The notes: a model not told the origin generated them from the sequence alone. DNA of 45,885 nucleotides from Planctomycetota bacterium (GCA_021807595.1 JAKBCS010000027.1:1-45885), one strand, 5' to 3'; shown: positions 9,442 to 18,622, counted from the stretch's first letter. Program-made: numbers and translations.

Positions 9442-11235
9442 TCATCTCTTCCGCAGTGCCTCATCGGCGCGGCGCGCTTCGTCCAGACTGATAAGTCCAT
9501 CGCCGTCCGTGTCCATGCTTCGGAAGTCGTCGCGGCTACCGAGGAACTCGCGCTGCGAAATGTCGCCGTCGCCGTTGCGATCCATCTTGCGAAACCAGAG
9601 GGGACCGCGGCGCGGCACGACGGCGACTGGCTCCATGCCGGCGGGCGGTTGCACTCCTCCGAGTTGCCCGGTGCGAAAGTTCGGCGCTCCGGGATTGAGA
9701 ACGATTTCATATTGCAGTGGGATTTCTTCGCGCCGAATGGCCCCATCGTTGTCGCGGTCGTAGGTTGCCACGCGCTGCCACGCGCTGCGCATCTCACGGA
9801 GACCGAGACGGCCATCGCGGTCTCCGTCGAGAAGTTGAAACAAACCGCGACCGCTCGCCGTCATGGCCACGCTCACTTGGCAATTCAATCCGCTGCTCGT
9901 CAGATCGAGCCAGGCGTTCAGCTCGTCCAGATCGAGGCATTCGTCGCCGTTGTTGTCCGCCACAAAAAGGATGGCGTTCAGGTTATAAAACTGCGCCGTT
10001 GGCAGTTGCTTCTTACTGAGGAACCCTCTGCCCTTTTGATCGATGGTCTTAAACTGTCGGATCAGAACGTCGCGCGCTGCCTGCCCGGCTGCAACGGGAA
10101 CACTCTCGGCCGCGATGAGAGTGACCGAGTGATCCAACGTCGAATAGGCCAAACTGTTGACGCTCCGCTTGATGAGGGCGGGATTGCGGTCGTCTCTCGT
10201 GGAAATAGGGTCGATTTTATCTTGTATACGGCCGAGGCGAACCTCGATCTCCGCATTCGGCGAAAGGACGATCCAGCGGAGCAGTTCGATAACGTCCAAC
10301 GAGTTGTCTTTGTCTCGGTCGAGTCGGTCGAAGTCTTTCTTGCTCATGCCGATTTCGTCGCGGCTGAGATGTTTATCCTTGTTCTTGTCGTATCGCTGTA
10401 AGACTTCGCGGGCGACAGGAAGGCGCGCGTTGAGTCGTCTCGGTCCATCCTCGCGCGGCACGAGCATCAAGGGGATGGCGGGGGTCTGCATCGCGGGGAC
10501 AGGTTTTTGGTTCGGAGTGGGGGCAGCCGGAGCGGGTTGAGGGACGGCGGTCTGCAATTCCGCAATCGACAGCATTTCGTCGTCATCGACATCGAACTTG
10601 TGCAAGATTTTCTCGGTGTCGTCCAGTTCGGCGCGTGAAAGTTTGCCGTCCTTATTCTTGTCCAGCAGCGAGTAGAGAAGATCGGTAAGGGCGTTCTGCG
10701 ACACGCCTTGAACGGGTTGATTGAACGGGGACACGATTTGAATGGGCCCAGCCTGCGACGCGCGATAGTAGCGAAGAAACTCGTCGAGGGAGACGCGCTT
10801 GTCGCGATCGCGGTCGAAATCTTCGAGGGGCGGGCCGTCGCGCAGAGCGTAAGCGTAGGGATTGCTCAGGAGATTCAACAGCAAGTGCGGAGCCGGAGCG
10901 CGGGCGATCTCCTTGCCGTCGAGAAAACCGTCCGCGTCGCCGTCGAGAAAGCGAAACCAGCGCGTCACATATTCGTTCCAACGCAGCGGATACGGTTTGC
11001 CGTCGACGAGAACTCGCAAACGGATCAGCACGGGGCCGCTCTCGTGAAAGAACAGAACGTCCTGAACCTCCTCGGCAGTACCGGGATCGGCCGATTTTGC
11101 CTCGTTCTTGCCCCTTTTCGTCTCTCCGTCGAGAGAGCGCGCGGCGACAAAGGGACAAGGGGACGCGATGAGGACGACGGCAAGCACGGTCGTCGCCCCG
11201 ATGCGGAAAAACCGCGCGATTGCGTTGCTACTCAT
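9442..11235 (-). CDS. Exported multi-EF-hand protein (about 11 EF-hand loops)
   Basis: The protein has 597 residues. A signal peptide covers roughly residues 1-33. About eleven EF-hand-type 12-residue loops follow, recognisable as DxDxDG cores: for example DGDADGFLDGKE near 98, DKNKDGKLSRAE, DVDDDEMLSIAE, DNNGDECLDLDE, DGDRDGRLGLRE, DRNGDGDISQRE and DTDGDGLISLDE near the C terminus. Between the middle loops lies a Pro/Ala-rich linker (around PAPAAPTPNQKPVP). Some loops, such as DRDKRVSLDE, lack a ligand and may not bind calcium. It should be a periplasmic or surface calcium-binding protein. It stands upstream-facing next to the DUF1501/DUF1549 pair, only 35 bases from the DUF1501 stop, so they may share a transcript. 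Confidence 0.85.
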   Translation of the reverse strand: MSSNAIARFFRIGATTVLAVVLIASPCPFVAARSLDGETKRGKNEAKSADPGTAEEVQDVLFFHESGPVLIRLRVLVDGKPYPLRWNEYVTRWFRFLDGDADGFLDGKEIARAPAPHLLLNLLSNPYAYALRDGPPLEDFDRDRDKRVSLDEFLRYYRASQAGPIQIVSPFNQPVQGVSQNALTDLLYSLLDKNKDGKLSRAELDDTEKILHKFDVDDDEMLSIAELQTAVPQPAPAAPTPNQKPVPAMQTPAIPLMLVPREDGPRRLNARLPVAREVLQRYDKNKDKHLSRDEIGMSKKDFDRLDRDKDNSLDVIELLRWIVLSPNAEIEVRLGRIQDKIDPISTRDDRNPALIKRSVNSLAYSTLDHSVTLIAAESVPVAAGQAARDVLIRQFKTIDQKGRGFLSKKQLPTAQFYNLNAILFVADNNGDECLDLDELNAWLDLTSSGLNCQVSVAMTASGRGLFQLLDGDRDGRLGLREMRSAWQRVATYDRDNDGAIRREEIPLQYEIVLNPGAPNFRTGQLGGVQPPAGMEPVAVVPRRGPLWFRKMDRNGDGDISQREFLGSRDDFRSMDTDGDGLISLDEARRADEALRKR

Positions 11236-11270
11236 CTGCTCACCTCGTCGCTTCGTCGCCCGAAGACGTT

Positions 11271-12617
11271 TTACAATAGGATTTCCTTAATCGGTTGAGC
11301 GGCCTTGTCGGCGATGCGAATGGGCCGGCCGACGTTGGAGTTGTTTTGCTTGAGCGGGTCGATGCCCAAAGCGAGACAAATGGTAGCCAAGAAGTCGCTG
11401 ACGGTGGTGGGGCGCGTCTCGACCTTGGTTCCATCGGCGCTGGTCTTGCCGTGGGCTTGGCCTCCTTTGATGCCGCCGCCGGCCAAGACGGTACTCCAGG
11501 CGTTGGGGAAGTGGTCGCGTCCCTGCCCGCCGTTGATTTTCGGCGTGCGGCCAAACTCGCCCATCCACACGATCAACGTCGAATCGAGCAGACCGCGCAC
11601 GGACAGGTCTTCCATCAAAGTGCCCCATGCGGGATCGAGAATTTCGCTGAGTTTGCGCACGGCCTGGAAATTCTGTTGGTGCGAGTCCCAGTTGAAGAAC
11701 ATGTTGTTCTCCCGGAGTCCGGCCAACGACACTTCGATGAATGGCACGCCGCGTTCGACGAGCCGACGAGCCAAGAGGCAGCCTTGGCCGAACAGGTTTC
11801 GCCCATACCGGTCGCGCAATTTGGGAGACTCTTCGTGCAGATTGAACGCCTTGTTGGCATCGGTGCGCATCAGCTTGACGGCGCGATCGTAGGCCGTCCG
11901 ATGGCTGAGCGGCGCGACGCCGGGATGATCGGCGAGGAAATCGCCTTCCATTTCTTGCAGCAGATCGATGCGCGCCTCGGCGTGGGCGCGGTTGACGCCG
12001 TTCGGCAAGTCGATGTCCTGCACCTTCAGCGCTTGCTCGTATGTGCCGTCTTGATTCTGGAAGAACGAATTGTTATCGCCGACGATTAAGGGAGCATATT
12101 GAGGTCCGAGAAATCCGGGACCATACGCCGCGGAGTTGAAGAATCGCGCCGGCGCGATGCTGACGAAGTTCGGCAGGGGAGCATCGTCGCTTCCCAACTC
12201 TTTGGCGACGAGCGATCCGAGAGACGGATACTGGATCGGACCAGTCGGTTGATAGCCGGTGCGCAACAGGAACGTGGCGCGACCGTGTTCGCCCTCTTTG
12301 GTACTCATGGAACGCACCACGGCCATGCGATCGCCGAACTTTGCCAATTGCGGCAAGTGTTCGCTGATGCGCAAGTCCGGCGACGAGGTGCGGATTTCTT
12401 TGAAAGGCCCGCCGTTGGCGTGCCCCGGCTTCAAGTCGAACGTATCCATTTGACTGGGGCCGCCGGTCATCCACAAGAGGATGCACGAACGTTTGCGCGT
12501 GGGATGCTGGGCGACATCGGCGGCCAGCGTTTCGAGCCAACCGGACATCGAATACCCCGTGACTCCGGCGGCGGTCAGGCGCAGCCAATCGCGCCGCGAC
12601 AATCGTGGAAGCTTCAT
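11271..12617 (-). CDS. DUF1501 family protein (copy 1)
   Basis: The protein has 448 residues. The N-terminus (SRRDWLRLTAAGVTGYSM) is a twin-arginine-type signal, so folded export is likely. The body matches DUF1501: CILLWMTGGPSQMDTFDLKP early on, and VWMGEFGRTPKINGGQGRDH and VLAGGGIKGGQ later. DUF1501 proteins have an alkaline-phosphatase/sulfatase-like fold in which these Asp, Glu and His residues would sit at the metal site, but no reaction has been established. In planctomycetes the gene is nearly always adjacent to a DUF1549/DUF1553 gene, as here (the start lies 93 bases downstream of that gene's stop). A second pair occurs at 24881-27795. Confidence 0.92.
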   Translation of the reverse strand: MKLPRLSRRDWLRLTAAGVTGYSMSGWLETLAADVAQHPTRKRSCILLWMTGGPSQMDTFDLKPGHANGGPFKEIRTSSPDLRISEHLPQLAKFGDRMAVVRSMSTKEGEHGRATFLLRTGYQPTGPIQYPSLGSLVAKELGSDDAPLPNFVSIAPARFFNSAAYGPGFLGPQYAPLIVGDNNSFFQNQDGTYEQALKVQDIDLPNGVNRAHAEARIDLLQEMEGDFLADHPGVAPLSHRTAYDRAVKLMRTDANKAFNLHEESPKLRDRYGRNLFGQGCLLARRLVERGVPFIEVSLAGLRENNMFFNWDSHQQNFQAVRKLSEILDPAWGTLMEDLSVRGLLDSTLIVWMGEFGRTPKINGGQGRDHFPNAWSTVLAGGGIKGGQAHGKTSADGTKVETRPTTVSDFLATICLALGIDPLKQNNSNVGRPIRIADKAAQPIKEILL

Positions 12618-12710
12618 GGAATGTCTCCGTCGTTCTGGCGAGCCTGGGTCGCAGCGCTGCGACGATCTTCTCCATCCATCGCGGAGGATCGACCCGCTCG
12701 CCGTGGGGAA

Positions 12711-14312
12711 TCAATGATTGAAAATGAATTCGCTGCTGTTGAGCAAGGCCCAGAAGACATCGGCGAGCGCTCGGCTCTTATCGCCGCTGGGACCGCCTCG
12801 ATCGAGATACGGCAAGATGCGCGAAACCTCGCGGTCGCGCATGGGGCGTCCGAGCGCGGCAAGGTAGAGCGCGTCGAGTCGTTGCCGGTCGTTGAGAAAC
12901 GGGGCATCGACGAGTGCGGCCAAAGTCTCGCTGCGCTCGACGCTGGTGGCGTCGGCGATGAACTTACCGTTCATCAACGACAACGCCTGCAAGATGGACG
13001 TTTGATACTCGGTGCGTTTATCGCTGCCGTTGCTGAACTTCGTCAGAAAATCGGCGCGAACCCCGTTAAAGCGATTGAAATTGCCGGGTGCGACCGGCGT
13101 GCCGCGATAGCCGGTGGCCACCGCCAAGCTGTCGAAAATCTGTTCGGGAGTCAACCCCTTCAGCGACATCCGCGCGAACAGACGCGGATCGTCTTGGCTG
13201 GGATCGGTCGAACGGCTGCCGCGCTGGTACGTCCGGCTGGCGGTGATGGCGCGAATGAGAAAGCGCAGGTCGAACCGATGATCGGCCATCGCTTGCCCCA
13301 AGGCATCGAGCAATTCCGGATGGCTGGGTGGATTGTTTTCGCCCAGATCGTCCACCGGTTCGATGATACCGATACCGAAGAAGTGCCCCCACAATCGGTT
13401 GGCGATGGCCTTGGCGAAGTAGGGATTCTTGGGCGAGGTCAACCAGTCGGCCAACACGGCGCGAGAGGAGGCCCCCTCTTCCCATTTCGGATTTGTACCG
13501 TCGAGGAATCGTGCTTGTACGGTTTTTTCGGTGTTGGGAATCTTGATCTCGCGCTTGCGCGGTTCGTCGAGCGATTGCGAGAAGACGCCGGCTTGAGGTT
13601 GCTGAGGTCGAATGCCGGAGTAGAAGGCGGCAAACTGCCAAAACTGATTGCGACTCCAACTGGCGAATGGGTGATCGTGGCACTGCGCGCATTCGAGCTT
13701 GATGCCCAAGAACAGGCGCGAGGTGGCGGCGGCGACGTTCTCCGGTTTGCTTTCATTGACCTGATAGAAGATCGCCGCGCCGTTGTTAGCGGGGTTTCGC
13801 GGACGCATGGCCATGCCCGAATTGCCGAGCGAAGTCGTCAATAGGTCGCGCACCATACGGTCGTAGGGTTTATTTTCGAGGATCTGGGGCCGCAGCCAAT
13901 TCTCCATTTGCGCGGCAAAGAATCTCACTTGTTGATCGTTATTCTGCGGCAGCAACAACGCGCGCCAGACGTTGGTAAAATGATTGACGTAGTACGGGCT
14001 TTTGAGCAAATCCTCGACTAAAGCGCGACGTTTGTTCGGGGCATTCTCGTCGAGAAACCTGTGTACTTCGCTGACGTGCGGGATACGCCCGGCCAAGTCG
14101 AGATAGACGCGGCGAACGAATTCCGCGTCGTCGGCCAAAGGTGCGGGAGTAACGTCATTAGCGTCGTAGCCCGCTTCAACTAGCCGGTCGATCCGATCCG
14201 CCAACGCCGCAACCTCATCCAGAGGTTTAGCCTCGGTCGGGGAACCGGCTCTACCGAGTGTGGCCGATAAAAGAAGAAATCCACAGCAGACGTGCAGTCG
14301 AAACCATCCCAT
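12711..14312 (-). CDS. DUF1549/DUF1553 protein with a CxxCH motif (copy 1)
   Basis: The protein has 533 residues from ATG 14312, chosen because GGAAGGAG lies just upstream and a signal peptide (MGWFRLHVCCGFLLLSATLG) starts there; the frame is open 39 codons further without support. DUF1549 covers the first half, with DAEFVRRVYLDLAGRIP near the start and CAQCHDHPF, a potential haem c site. DUF1553 covers the second half (NRLWGHFFGIGIIEPVDDLG, FDLRFLIRAITASRTYQ). No separate N-terminal PSCyt1 domain is present, so this is the short form. It is followed by the DUF1501 gene, its usual partner. The function is unknown; a role in degrading complex extracellular substrates has been proposed for such clusters but is not shown by the sequence. 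Confidence 0.92.
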   Translation of the reverse strand: MGWFRLHVCCGFLLLSATLGRAGSPTEAKPLDEVAALADRIDRLVEAGYDANDVTPAPLADDAEFVRRVYLDLAGRIPHVSEVHRFLDENAPNKRRALVEDLLKSPYYVNHFTNVWRALLLPQNNDQQVRFFAAQMENWLRPQILENKPYDRMVRDLLTTSLGNSGMAMRPRNPANNGAAIFYQVNESKPENVAAATSRLFLGIKLECAQCHDHPFASWSRNQFWQFAAFYSGIRPQQPQAGVFSQSLDEPRKREIKIPNTEKTVQARFLDGTNPKWEEGASSRAVLADWLTSPKNPYFAKAIANRLWGHFFGIGIIEPVDDLGENNPPSHPELLDALGQAMADHRFDLRFLIRAITASRTYQRGSRSTDPSQDDPRLFARMSLKGLTPEQIFDSLAVATGYRGTPVAPGNFNRFNGVRADFLTKFSNGSDKRTEYQTSILQALSLMNGKFIADATSVERSETLAALVDAPFLNDRQRLDALYLAALGRPMRDREVSRILPYLDRGGPSGDKSRALADVFWALLNSSEFIFNH

Positions 14313-14543
14313 GCGGCGCTCCTTCCTGTGGTTGTGGACGCTTCGCCGACGCGATGAGCCAAGGAATACGCATAGTAAACGTCTCAGACGAGTTTTTCTA
14401 ACCGCGCTAACGGTGAAGAATCGCACCAAGTGTCACAAAGGAATAGTACACGGGGCGGAGCAGGCGTGTCAAATAAAAACTTTCTCTCCGTCTCATTTTG
14501 GGTGAAGCGAAGGAAGTGCCAGCGAATTTCGTGAGCGGCGAGT

Positions 14544-14852
14544 TCAAGCGATGGGGGGGGCGGCGAGCAAAGGAAGTTCGAGATCTTCGCGGCGGACGAG
14601 TTGAGTATCGCGGCGTCCGCGGCTCATTTCGTAGATACTCGGCAGTTCCAGAGTCTCATTGGGCGCGAGACGGCAAGCGGCCTGTTTGCCACGGCTTCGC
14701 TGAAACGATTCGACCAAACATCTCGAACACGACAGCGCATAGGTCTTCAACTCGCGCGTGACGCCATCGCTCCAGCGCGCCGCAATCTTGTAGTGCGCAA
14801 GTTCCGTACAGCCCTCGTTGGTGCAGCGAATGGGATAAGACAGCATGGGCAT
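14544..14852 (-). CDS. Small zinc-ribbon-like protein downstream of rnc
   Basis: The protein has 102 residues from ATG 14852, preceded by GAGG at the rnc stop (about 9 bases spacing). A TTG codon at 14867 overlaps the rnc stop but is less likely. Four cysteines form two knuckles, CTNEGC near residue 10 and CSRC near residue 44, with the spacing of a zinc ribbon. The rest is hydrophilic, ending in a run of Leu/Pro/Ala. No family is recognised. The 11-base gap to rnc suggests a shared transcript. Confidence 0.65.
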   Translation of the reverse strand: MPMLSYPIRCTNEGCTELAHYKIAARWSDGVTRELKTYALSCSRCLVESFQRSRGKQAACRLAPNETLELPSIYEMSRGRRDTQLVRREDLELPLLAAPPIA

Positions 14853-14863
14853 GGCGAGATGCC

Positions 14864-15598
14864 TCAATCGTGTTCAAACGGCAACGGATCGCCGTTGACT
14901 TGAGCCAAGGCGTTCATCGCGGCGCGTTGTTCGGCTTCTTTTTTGTTGCGTCCCCAAGCACCGGCATAGGTATGGCGACCGATGACGGCGGCAATTTTGA
15001 AACACTTGCCGTGATCCGGCCCCTTTTCATCGAGCAAGACGTACTGAGGAGTGGCGTTGAACTCGCGCTGCGCCACTTGCTGAAGCAGCGATTTGTTATT
15101 GCCTCCCAGCGCTCCCTCGGCCACCTCTTCGATCTCCGGGCCTAGCAGTTTGAGAATGAATGTCCGCGCCTCTTCCAGGCCGCCATCGAGATAAATGGCC
15201 GCCACCAACGATTCGTACACATCGGCCATCATGCTCGAAGGCACGGCGGACGCGGTCAGGTGATTCATGCCCTTGCCCAAAAACAGAAACGCGCCGAGGT
15301 TCAGTTCTTTGCTGAAGCGCGCACAGGTTCGGCGGCTGACCACCACCGATTTGATCTTCGTTAGATCGCCTTCTTGATAGTCGGGGAAGCGCAAATACAA
15401 CTGCTCGCAAGTGACGAGTCCAAGAATCGAGTCGCCGAGAAACTCCATGCGTTCGTTCGAGGCGAGACGGGTGTTGGCACCGGATGCATGGGTCAGCGAG
15501 GCGCGGAGCAATTCCGGCTGGCGAAATTGGTAGCCGATCATTTTCTGGCACTCGTCCAGAATCTCGGCCTCATGATTGATGCTCAATTCCTGCGGCAT
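14864..15598 (-). CDS. rnc: Ribonuclease III
   Basis: The protein has 244 residues. The RNase III signature NERMEFLGDSILG lies at 48-60, with catalytic Glu52 and Asp56. The second catalytic pair, Asp126 and Glu129, lies in ADVYESLVAAIYLDGG. A double-stranded RNA-binding domain occupies about residues 165-235 (LLQQVAQREFNATPQYVL ... AGAWGRNKKEAEQRAA). The enzyme cleaves double-stranded RNA in rRNA precursors and mRNAs. A promoter-like sequence lies just upstream at 15637-15666. The small zinc-ribbon gene follows after 11 bases. Confidence 0.97.
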   Translation of the reverse strand: MPQELSINHEAEILDECQKMIGYQFRQPELLRASLTHASGANTRLASNERMEFLGDSILGLVTCEQLYLRFPDYQEGDLTKIKSVVVSRRTCARFSKELNLGAFLFLGKGMNHLTASAVPSSMMADVYESLVAAIYLDGGLEEARTFILKLLGPEIEEVAEGALGGNNKSLLQQVAQREFNATPQYVLLDEKGPDHGKCFKIAAVIGRHTYAGAWGRNKKEAEQRAAMNALAQVNGDPLPFEHD

Positions 15599-15636
15599 GA
15601 TTCAATTCAACAAACGATAACCGGACGTTTCGATTG

Positions 15637-15666
15637 AAAGTACCACAACCACCATCGCCTTGTCAA
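15637..15666 (-). promoter_or_regulatory. Candidate sigma-70-type promoter of rnc
   Basis: On the minus strand a perfect -35 TTGACA (15666-15661) is followed after 18 bases by TACTTT (15642-15637) as -10. Transcription would start near 15630, about 30 bases before the rnc ATG. The -10 is only moderately good. Confidence 0.5.
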
Positions 15667-15714
15667 CCGCTTCGTCCGCGCCTCGTCGAAACGCGCTCGA
15701 AATGTCCGCGGTTG

Positions 15715-15773
15715 GGTTGCAATTGAAATCGCCGCCGGTCCGTCTGTTCGCTTATCGCGGAATCCTCGACGCC
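15715..15773 (+). repeat. 59-base dispersed coding-like repeat, copy 1
   Basis: This matches 40693-40751 at 45 of 59 positions by direct comparison. In the same relative frame both copies read LQxxxPxVRL(L/F)A(F/Y)xGILDA, with many differences at third codon positions. It may be a remnant of a once-coding family or a dispersed element. Confidence 0.5.
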
Positions 15774-15989
15774 AAGAATGATTCGCGGCCGGGCAGCGAG
15801 GGCCTTTCTCGGTATCCGCATCCGCGCCGGCGGGAGCATAGACTCCGAGCGAGTGCGATCCGTCCGCCCGACGGTGGGCTGTAAGCCACGAGACGCCGCT
15901 TCCGAACGCGAATCTATTGTCGTACAGCAGGTTCCCGCTATATCAATGACACTAGCAATCCTTGCCTTATTCCAGGGGAGAATCCAGCC

Positions 15990-17516
15990 TTGGCCGAGCC
16001 GCTTCGCTGTGTGCCCGCCGATCGCCTCGTGGCGGGATGGGACTTTAGTACCGGGGCCGTCAAATGTTTGGCCTTCGACCTCGACGGTAACAAATTGGCC
16101 GAGGCGCGTCTGCCCACCGATTTATGGACCGAGGGGGGCGTGTCCGAATTGAATCTCATGCAACTGGAAGGCCAGGCGCTAGCCAGTTTACGTCTTTTAG
16201 GAATGCAATTAGGCGAGAAAGGGGCGGCGCGCTGGGTGGCCGGCGGCATCTCGGCCACGCACCACACCGCCGGCCGCATCGACGCCAACGCCGTGCAAGT
16301 CCGCCGAGCCATCTGCTGGAACGATCACAGCCTCGCTCCTTACCACGCGCGCGGCCTGGAACGCCTGGGCGGGCAAGAGAAAGTCGTCAAAGCCATCGGC
16401 GGGCCGTGGGCGATTCGCTACAGCCTCAGCCATCTCGTCAAAGACGAGCAATGTCTGCCCTTGGAAGATTGGCGGCGAACGCGCCGCATCGGGCAACACG
16501 GTCTGCTGGCCGCCGGCTATCTGACGGGCAATTTCGACGCCGTCAGCGTTTCCGCCGCCGCCTCGACCGGCATCATGAATCTGCGCACCTGCAAATGGTC
16601 GCGCTTCATGTTGGAAGCGCTGAGCGATCCGAAATTGCGCCAATTGGCCTGGAAGCAGTTGCCGCCCATCGTCGATGCCGACGAACCGCTGGGCGAATTG
16701 CTGCCGGCGGCGAAACAGTTCGCGCACATTCCCACCGCGAAGCGCGGTCCGCTGATCTTTCCGACCCTGGACGATCAAGCGGCCGGCCTGGTCGGCGGCG
16801 GGGCGGTCGATGCCGGGCAGGTGGCGATTATTCTCGGCAATTCGGCGGTGGTCAATTCGTCGTCGAGTAAGTTGCCGTCCTCCGGGGCGCTCGACGCCAT
16901 GCGGCTCAACTGGGGGCCGTATCTGTGGATGCGCTGCTACAACAACGGCGCGCAGTTCCTCGACCGCATCCTCGGCCCTAAACCGGACTGGGAGCGTTTG
17001 GAGCGCGAGGCGCGCACGTGCGAGCCGGGCTGCGACGGGACAGTAGTGCTGCCCTTCACCGCGCCGGAACCGTCGCTGGGAGTCGGCAAACCGCGGCTGG
17101 AATGGCTGCCCCACGAGCCGAAGGAGCCGGGCAAGAAGTTTCGGGCTTCGCTGGAGGCGCTGGCGTATCTGATCGCCCTGGGTGTGCGCGAACACGAAGC
17201 GGCGGGACAGAAGATAACCCGCCTCACGGTGTCCGGCGGCATCGCGCGGAGCGAGTTGATGTGCGAGATTTTGGCATCGGTATTGGATCGGCCTTTGGAA
17301 CGTTTGCAGTCGTCGGAAGGCCCAGCCCTGGGCGCGGCGGCGACGGCGTTGGCGGCCTATGAGTCGCATCAGCGGAAAAAGAAGAACATCGGCGCGCCCT
17401 ACACCGTGGCCGACGCCGTGGCGCAATTGGTCAAGTTCCGAACGCCGGTCGCGCCGAATCCGGCCTGGATCTCCACCTACCGCAACGGGTTACAGAAGTT
17501 TGCCGCGTGCCTCTGA
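15990..17516 (+). CDS. FGGY-family carbohydrate kinase
   Basis: The protein has 508 residues. The start is TTG 15990, chosen because AGGGGAG lies 9 bases upstream; no ATG is available near the conserved N-terminus, and the alternative is GTG 16011. The first phosphate-binding segment is GWDFSTGAVKCLAFDLDG; the usual DxGTT is changed to DFSTG. Later come the substrate-side ICWNDHS and the C-terminal ATP-binding block (LTVSGGIARSELMCEILASV followed by SSEGPALGAAATALAA). These fit the FGGY fold of xylulokinase, gluconokinase and glycerol kinase, closest in layout to xylulokinase. The sugar cannot be told from sequence, and no isomerase or sugar transporter gene is adjacent. Confidence 0.82.
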   Translation: MAEPLRCVPADRLVAGWDFSTGAVKCLAFDLDGNKLAEARLPTDLWTEGGVSELNLMQLEGQALASLRLLGMQLGEKGAARWVAGGISATHHTAGRIDANAVQVRRAICWNDHSLAPYHARGLERLGGQEKVVKAIGGPWAIRYSLSHLVKDEQCLPLEDWRRTRRIGQHGLLAAGYLTGNFDAVSVSAAASTGIMNLRTCKWSRFMLEALSDPKLRQLAWKQLPPIVDADEPLGELLPAAKQFAHIPTAKRGPLIFPTLDDQAAGLVGGGAVDAGQVAIILGNSAVVNSSSSKLPSSGALDAMRLNWGPYLWMRCYNNGAQFLDRILGPKPDWERLEREARTCEPGCDGTVVLPFTAPEPSLGVGKPRLEWLPHEPKEPGKKFRASLEALAYLIALGVREHEAAGQKITRLTVSGGIARSELMCEILASVLDRPLERLQSSEGPALGAAATALAAYESHQRKKKNIGAPYTVADAVAQLVKFRTPVAPNPAWISTYRNGLQKFAACL

Positions 17517-17587
17517 GCTTTTTTCGCCATCTATACATGCGTATAATAACTACAGAGAGGGAGGTGTGTAGCAACGCGGAGGGGATC

Positions 17588-18451
17588 ATGGACAATGCAA
17601 CCATCGCTCGCAAGCTGAACGAGTATGCGACGTACTTGGAAGGCGAGGATTCCAACCTCCACCGCTTGCGTGCCTATCGCCGAGCGGCGGAAACGGTGTT
17701 GGCCGAGCCGACACCGCTGTCCAAGATCTTGGCCGAGAAGGGACGCGCCGGCTTGGAAGAGTTGCCGGGCATCGGTGCGAGTTTGGCATACACCATTGAA
17801 GGACTGATCCGCACCGGCGCGTTTCGCACCTTAAGACCCGACGGTGGACACATCGACCCCGAACGTTTGCTCACAAGTCTGCCCGGCGTCGGTCGGCAGC
17901 TCGCGCACAAGTTGCACGAACGTCTGGGCATCACCACCTTGGAAGAACTCGAACGGGCCGCGCACGAGGGCCGACTCGCCCAAGCCGGGGTGGGACCGAA
18001 GCGCCTACGCGGCTTGATCGACGCCTTGGCCGGTCGGCTGCGGCGCAGTCAAGTGCGGGAGCCGCTCCAGGGCGAACCGTCCGTCGCCGCCCTGCTCGCC
18101 ATCGACGAGGAATATCGCCACGGCGCGGCGGACCAATCCATGCCGGTGATGACGCCGAGCCGGTTCAATCCGGAGCATGAACCCTGGCTGCCGATGTACG
18201 TCGCCGATCGTGAAGGCTGGCGTTTTCGCGCCATGTTCTCGAACACGGCGCTGGCGCATCGGCTCGGCAAGACGCACGATTGGGTGGTGGTATCGTTTCA
18301 CGATGGGTTCCATTCGTCGCAGCGAACCATTGTCACCGAAACGCGCGGCGACTTGCGCGGCCGGCGCGTGGTGCGCGGAAGAGAGCGCGAGTGCCGTGCC
18401 TACTATGAGAAACACGCGCCCACATCGTTGGGACTGGACGGCACGGCATGA
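17588..18451 (+). CDS. Helix-hairpin-helix protein related to the N-terminus of PolX polymerases
   Basis: The protein has 287 residues from ATG 17588, with GGAGGGG directly upstream. Residues 1-140 resemble the 8-kDa and helix-hairpin-helix part of family X DNA polymerases: an N-terminal ATYLEGEDSNLHRLRAYRRA segment, then hairpins LEELPGIGASLAYTIEGLI, LTSLPGVGRQLAHKLHERLG and AGVGPKRLRGLI. The polymerase catalytic palm with its Asp residues is absent. Instead there is an unrecognised domain of about 130 residues (MPVMTPSRFNPEHEPWLPMY onward). It probably binds DNA non-specifically, perhaps in repair; that is inference. A TATAAT at 17542-17547 may be its -10, although the -35 is poor. Confidence 0.75.
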   Translation: MDNATIARKLNEYATYLEGEDSNLHRLRAYRRAAETVLAEPTPLSKILAEKGRAGLEELPGIGASLAYTIEGLIRTGAFRTLRPDGGHIDPERLLTSLPGVGRQLAHKLHERLGITTLEELERAAHEGRLAQAGVGPKRLRGLIDALAGRLRRSQVREPLQGEPSVAALLAIDEEYRHGAADQSMPVMTPSRFNPEHEPWLPMYVADREGWRFRAMFSNTALAHRLGKTHDWVVVSFHDGFHSSQRTIVTETRGDLRGRRVVRGRERECRAYYEKHAPTSLGLDGTA

Positions 18452-18528
18452 TAGGGAGAAGAGTGTCCGTCCGGCGACTTGTTCGCGCAAGAGGAAGTGG
18501 CTCACGGGAGTGTGTTTTTAGCAGTACA

Positions 18529-18584
18529 GCGCTACTCCCCTCTCCCCTGAATACAGGGGAGAGCAGAGAATCCGAGAGTAGCGC
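18529..18584. repeat. Intergenic inverted repeat, GGGGAGAGGGG family, copy 2
   Basis: A perfect 10-bp hairpin (18540-18549 with 18554-18563, loop AATA) is nested inside a 9-bp outer stem GCGCTACTC/GAGTAGCGC (18529-18537 with 18576-18584). On the minus strand it carries TACTCTCGGATTCTC, identical to a segment near 40768-40782, and then the same CAGGGGAGAGGGG core. It lies between convergent genes and may act as a bidirectional transcription stop, but there is no T-run. Confidence 0.7.
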
Positions 18585-18622
18585 CGTATGGCTAGCCTCC
18601 ATCATGAGACACATTCGGCGTC

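Larger units (their letters stand above)
15599..15989. other. 391-base divergent intergenic region upstream of rnc and the FGGY kinase
   Basis: This stretch contains the rnc promoter candidate (15637-15666, minus) and one copy of a 59-base dispersed sequence (15715-15773). A 74-codon plus-strand frame (15660-15884) crosses the repeat but has no ribosome site or recognisable product. AGGGGAG at 15974-15980 serves the kinase. Confidence 0.5.

Noticed and set aside
9280-10401. 373-codon plus-strand frame opposite the EF-hand gene
   Set aside because: Composition mirrors the EF-hand repeats on the other strand. No independent evidence of coding.
12099-13844. 581-codon plus-strand frame opposite the DUF1501/DUF1549 genes
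   Set aside because: Runs antisense across two genes of well-known families. GC-rich codon use leaves the opposite frame open by chance.
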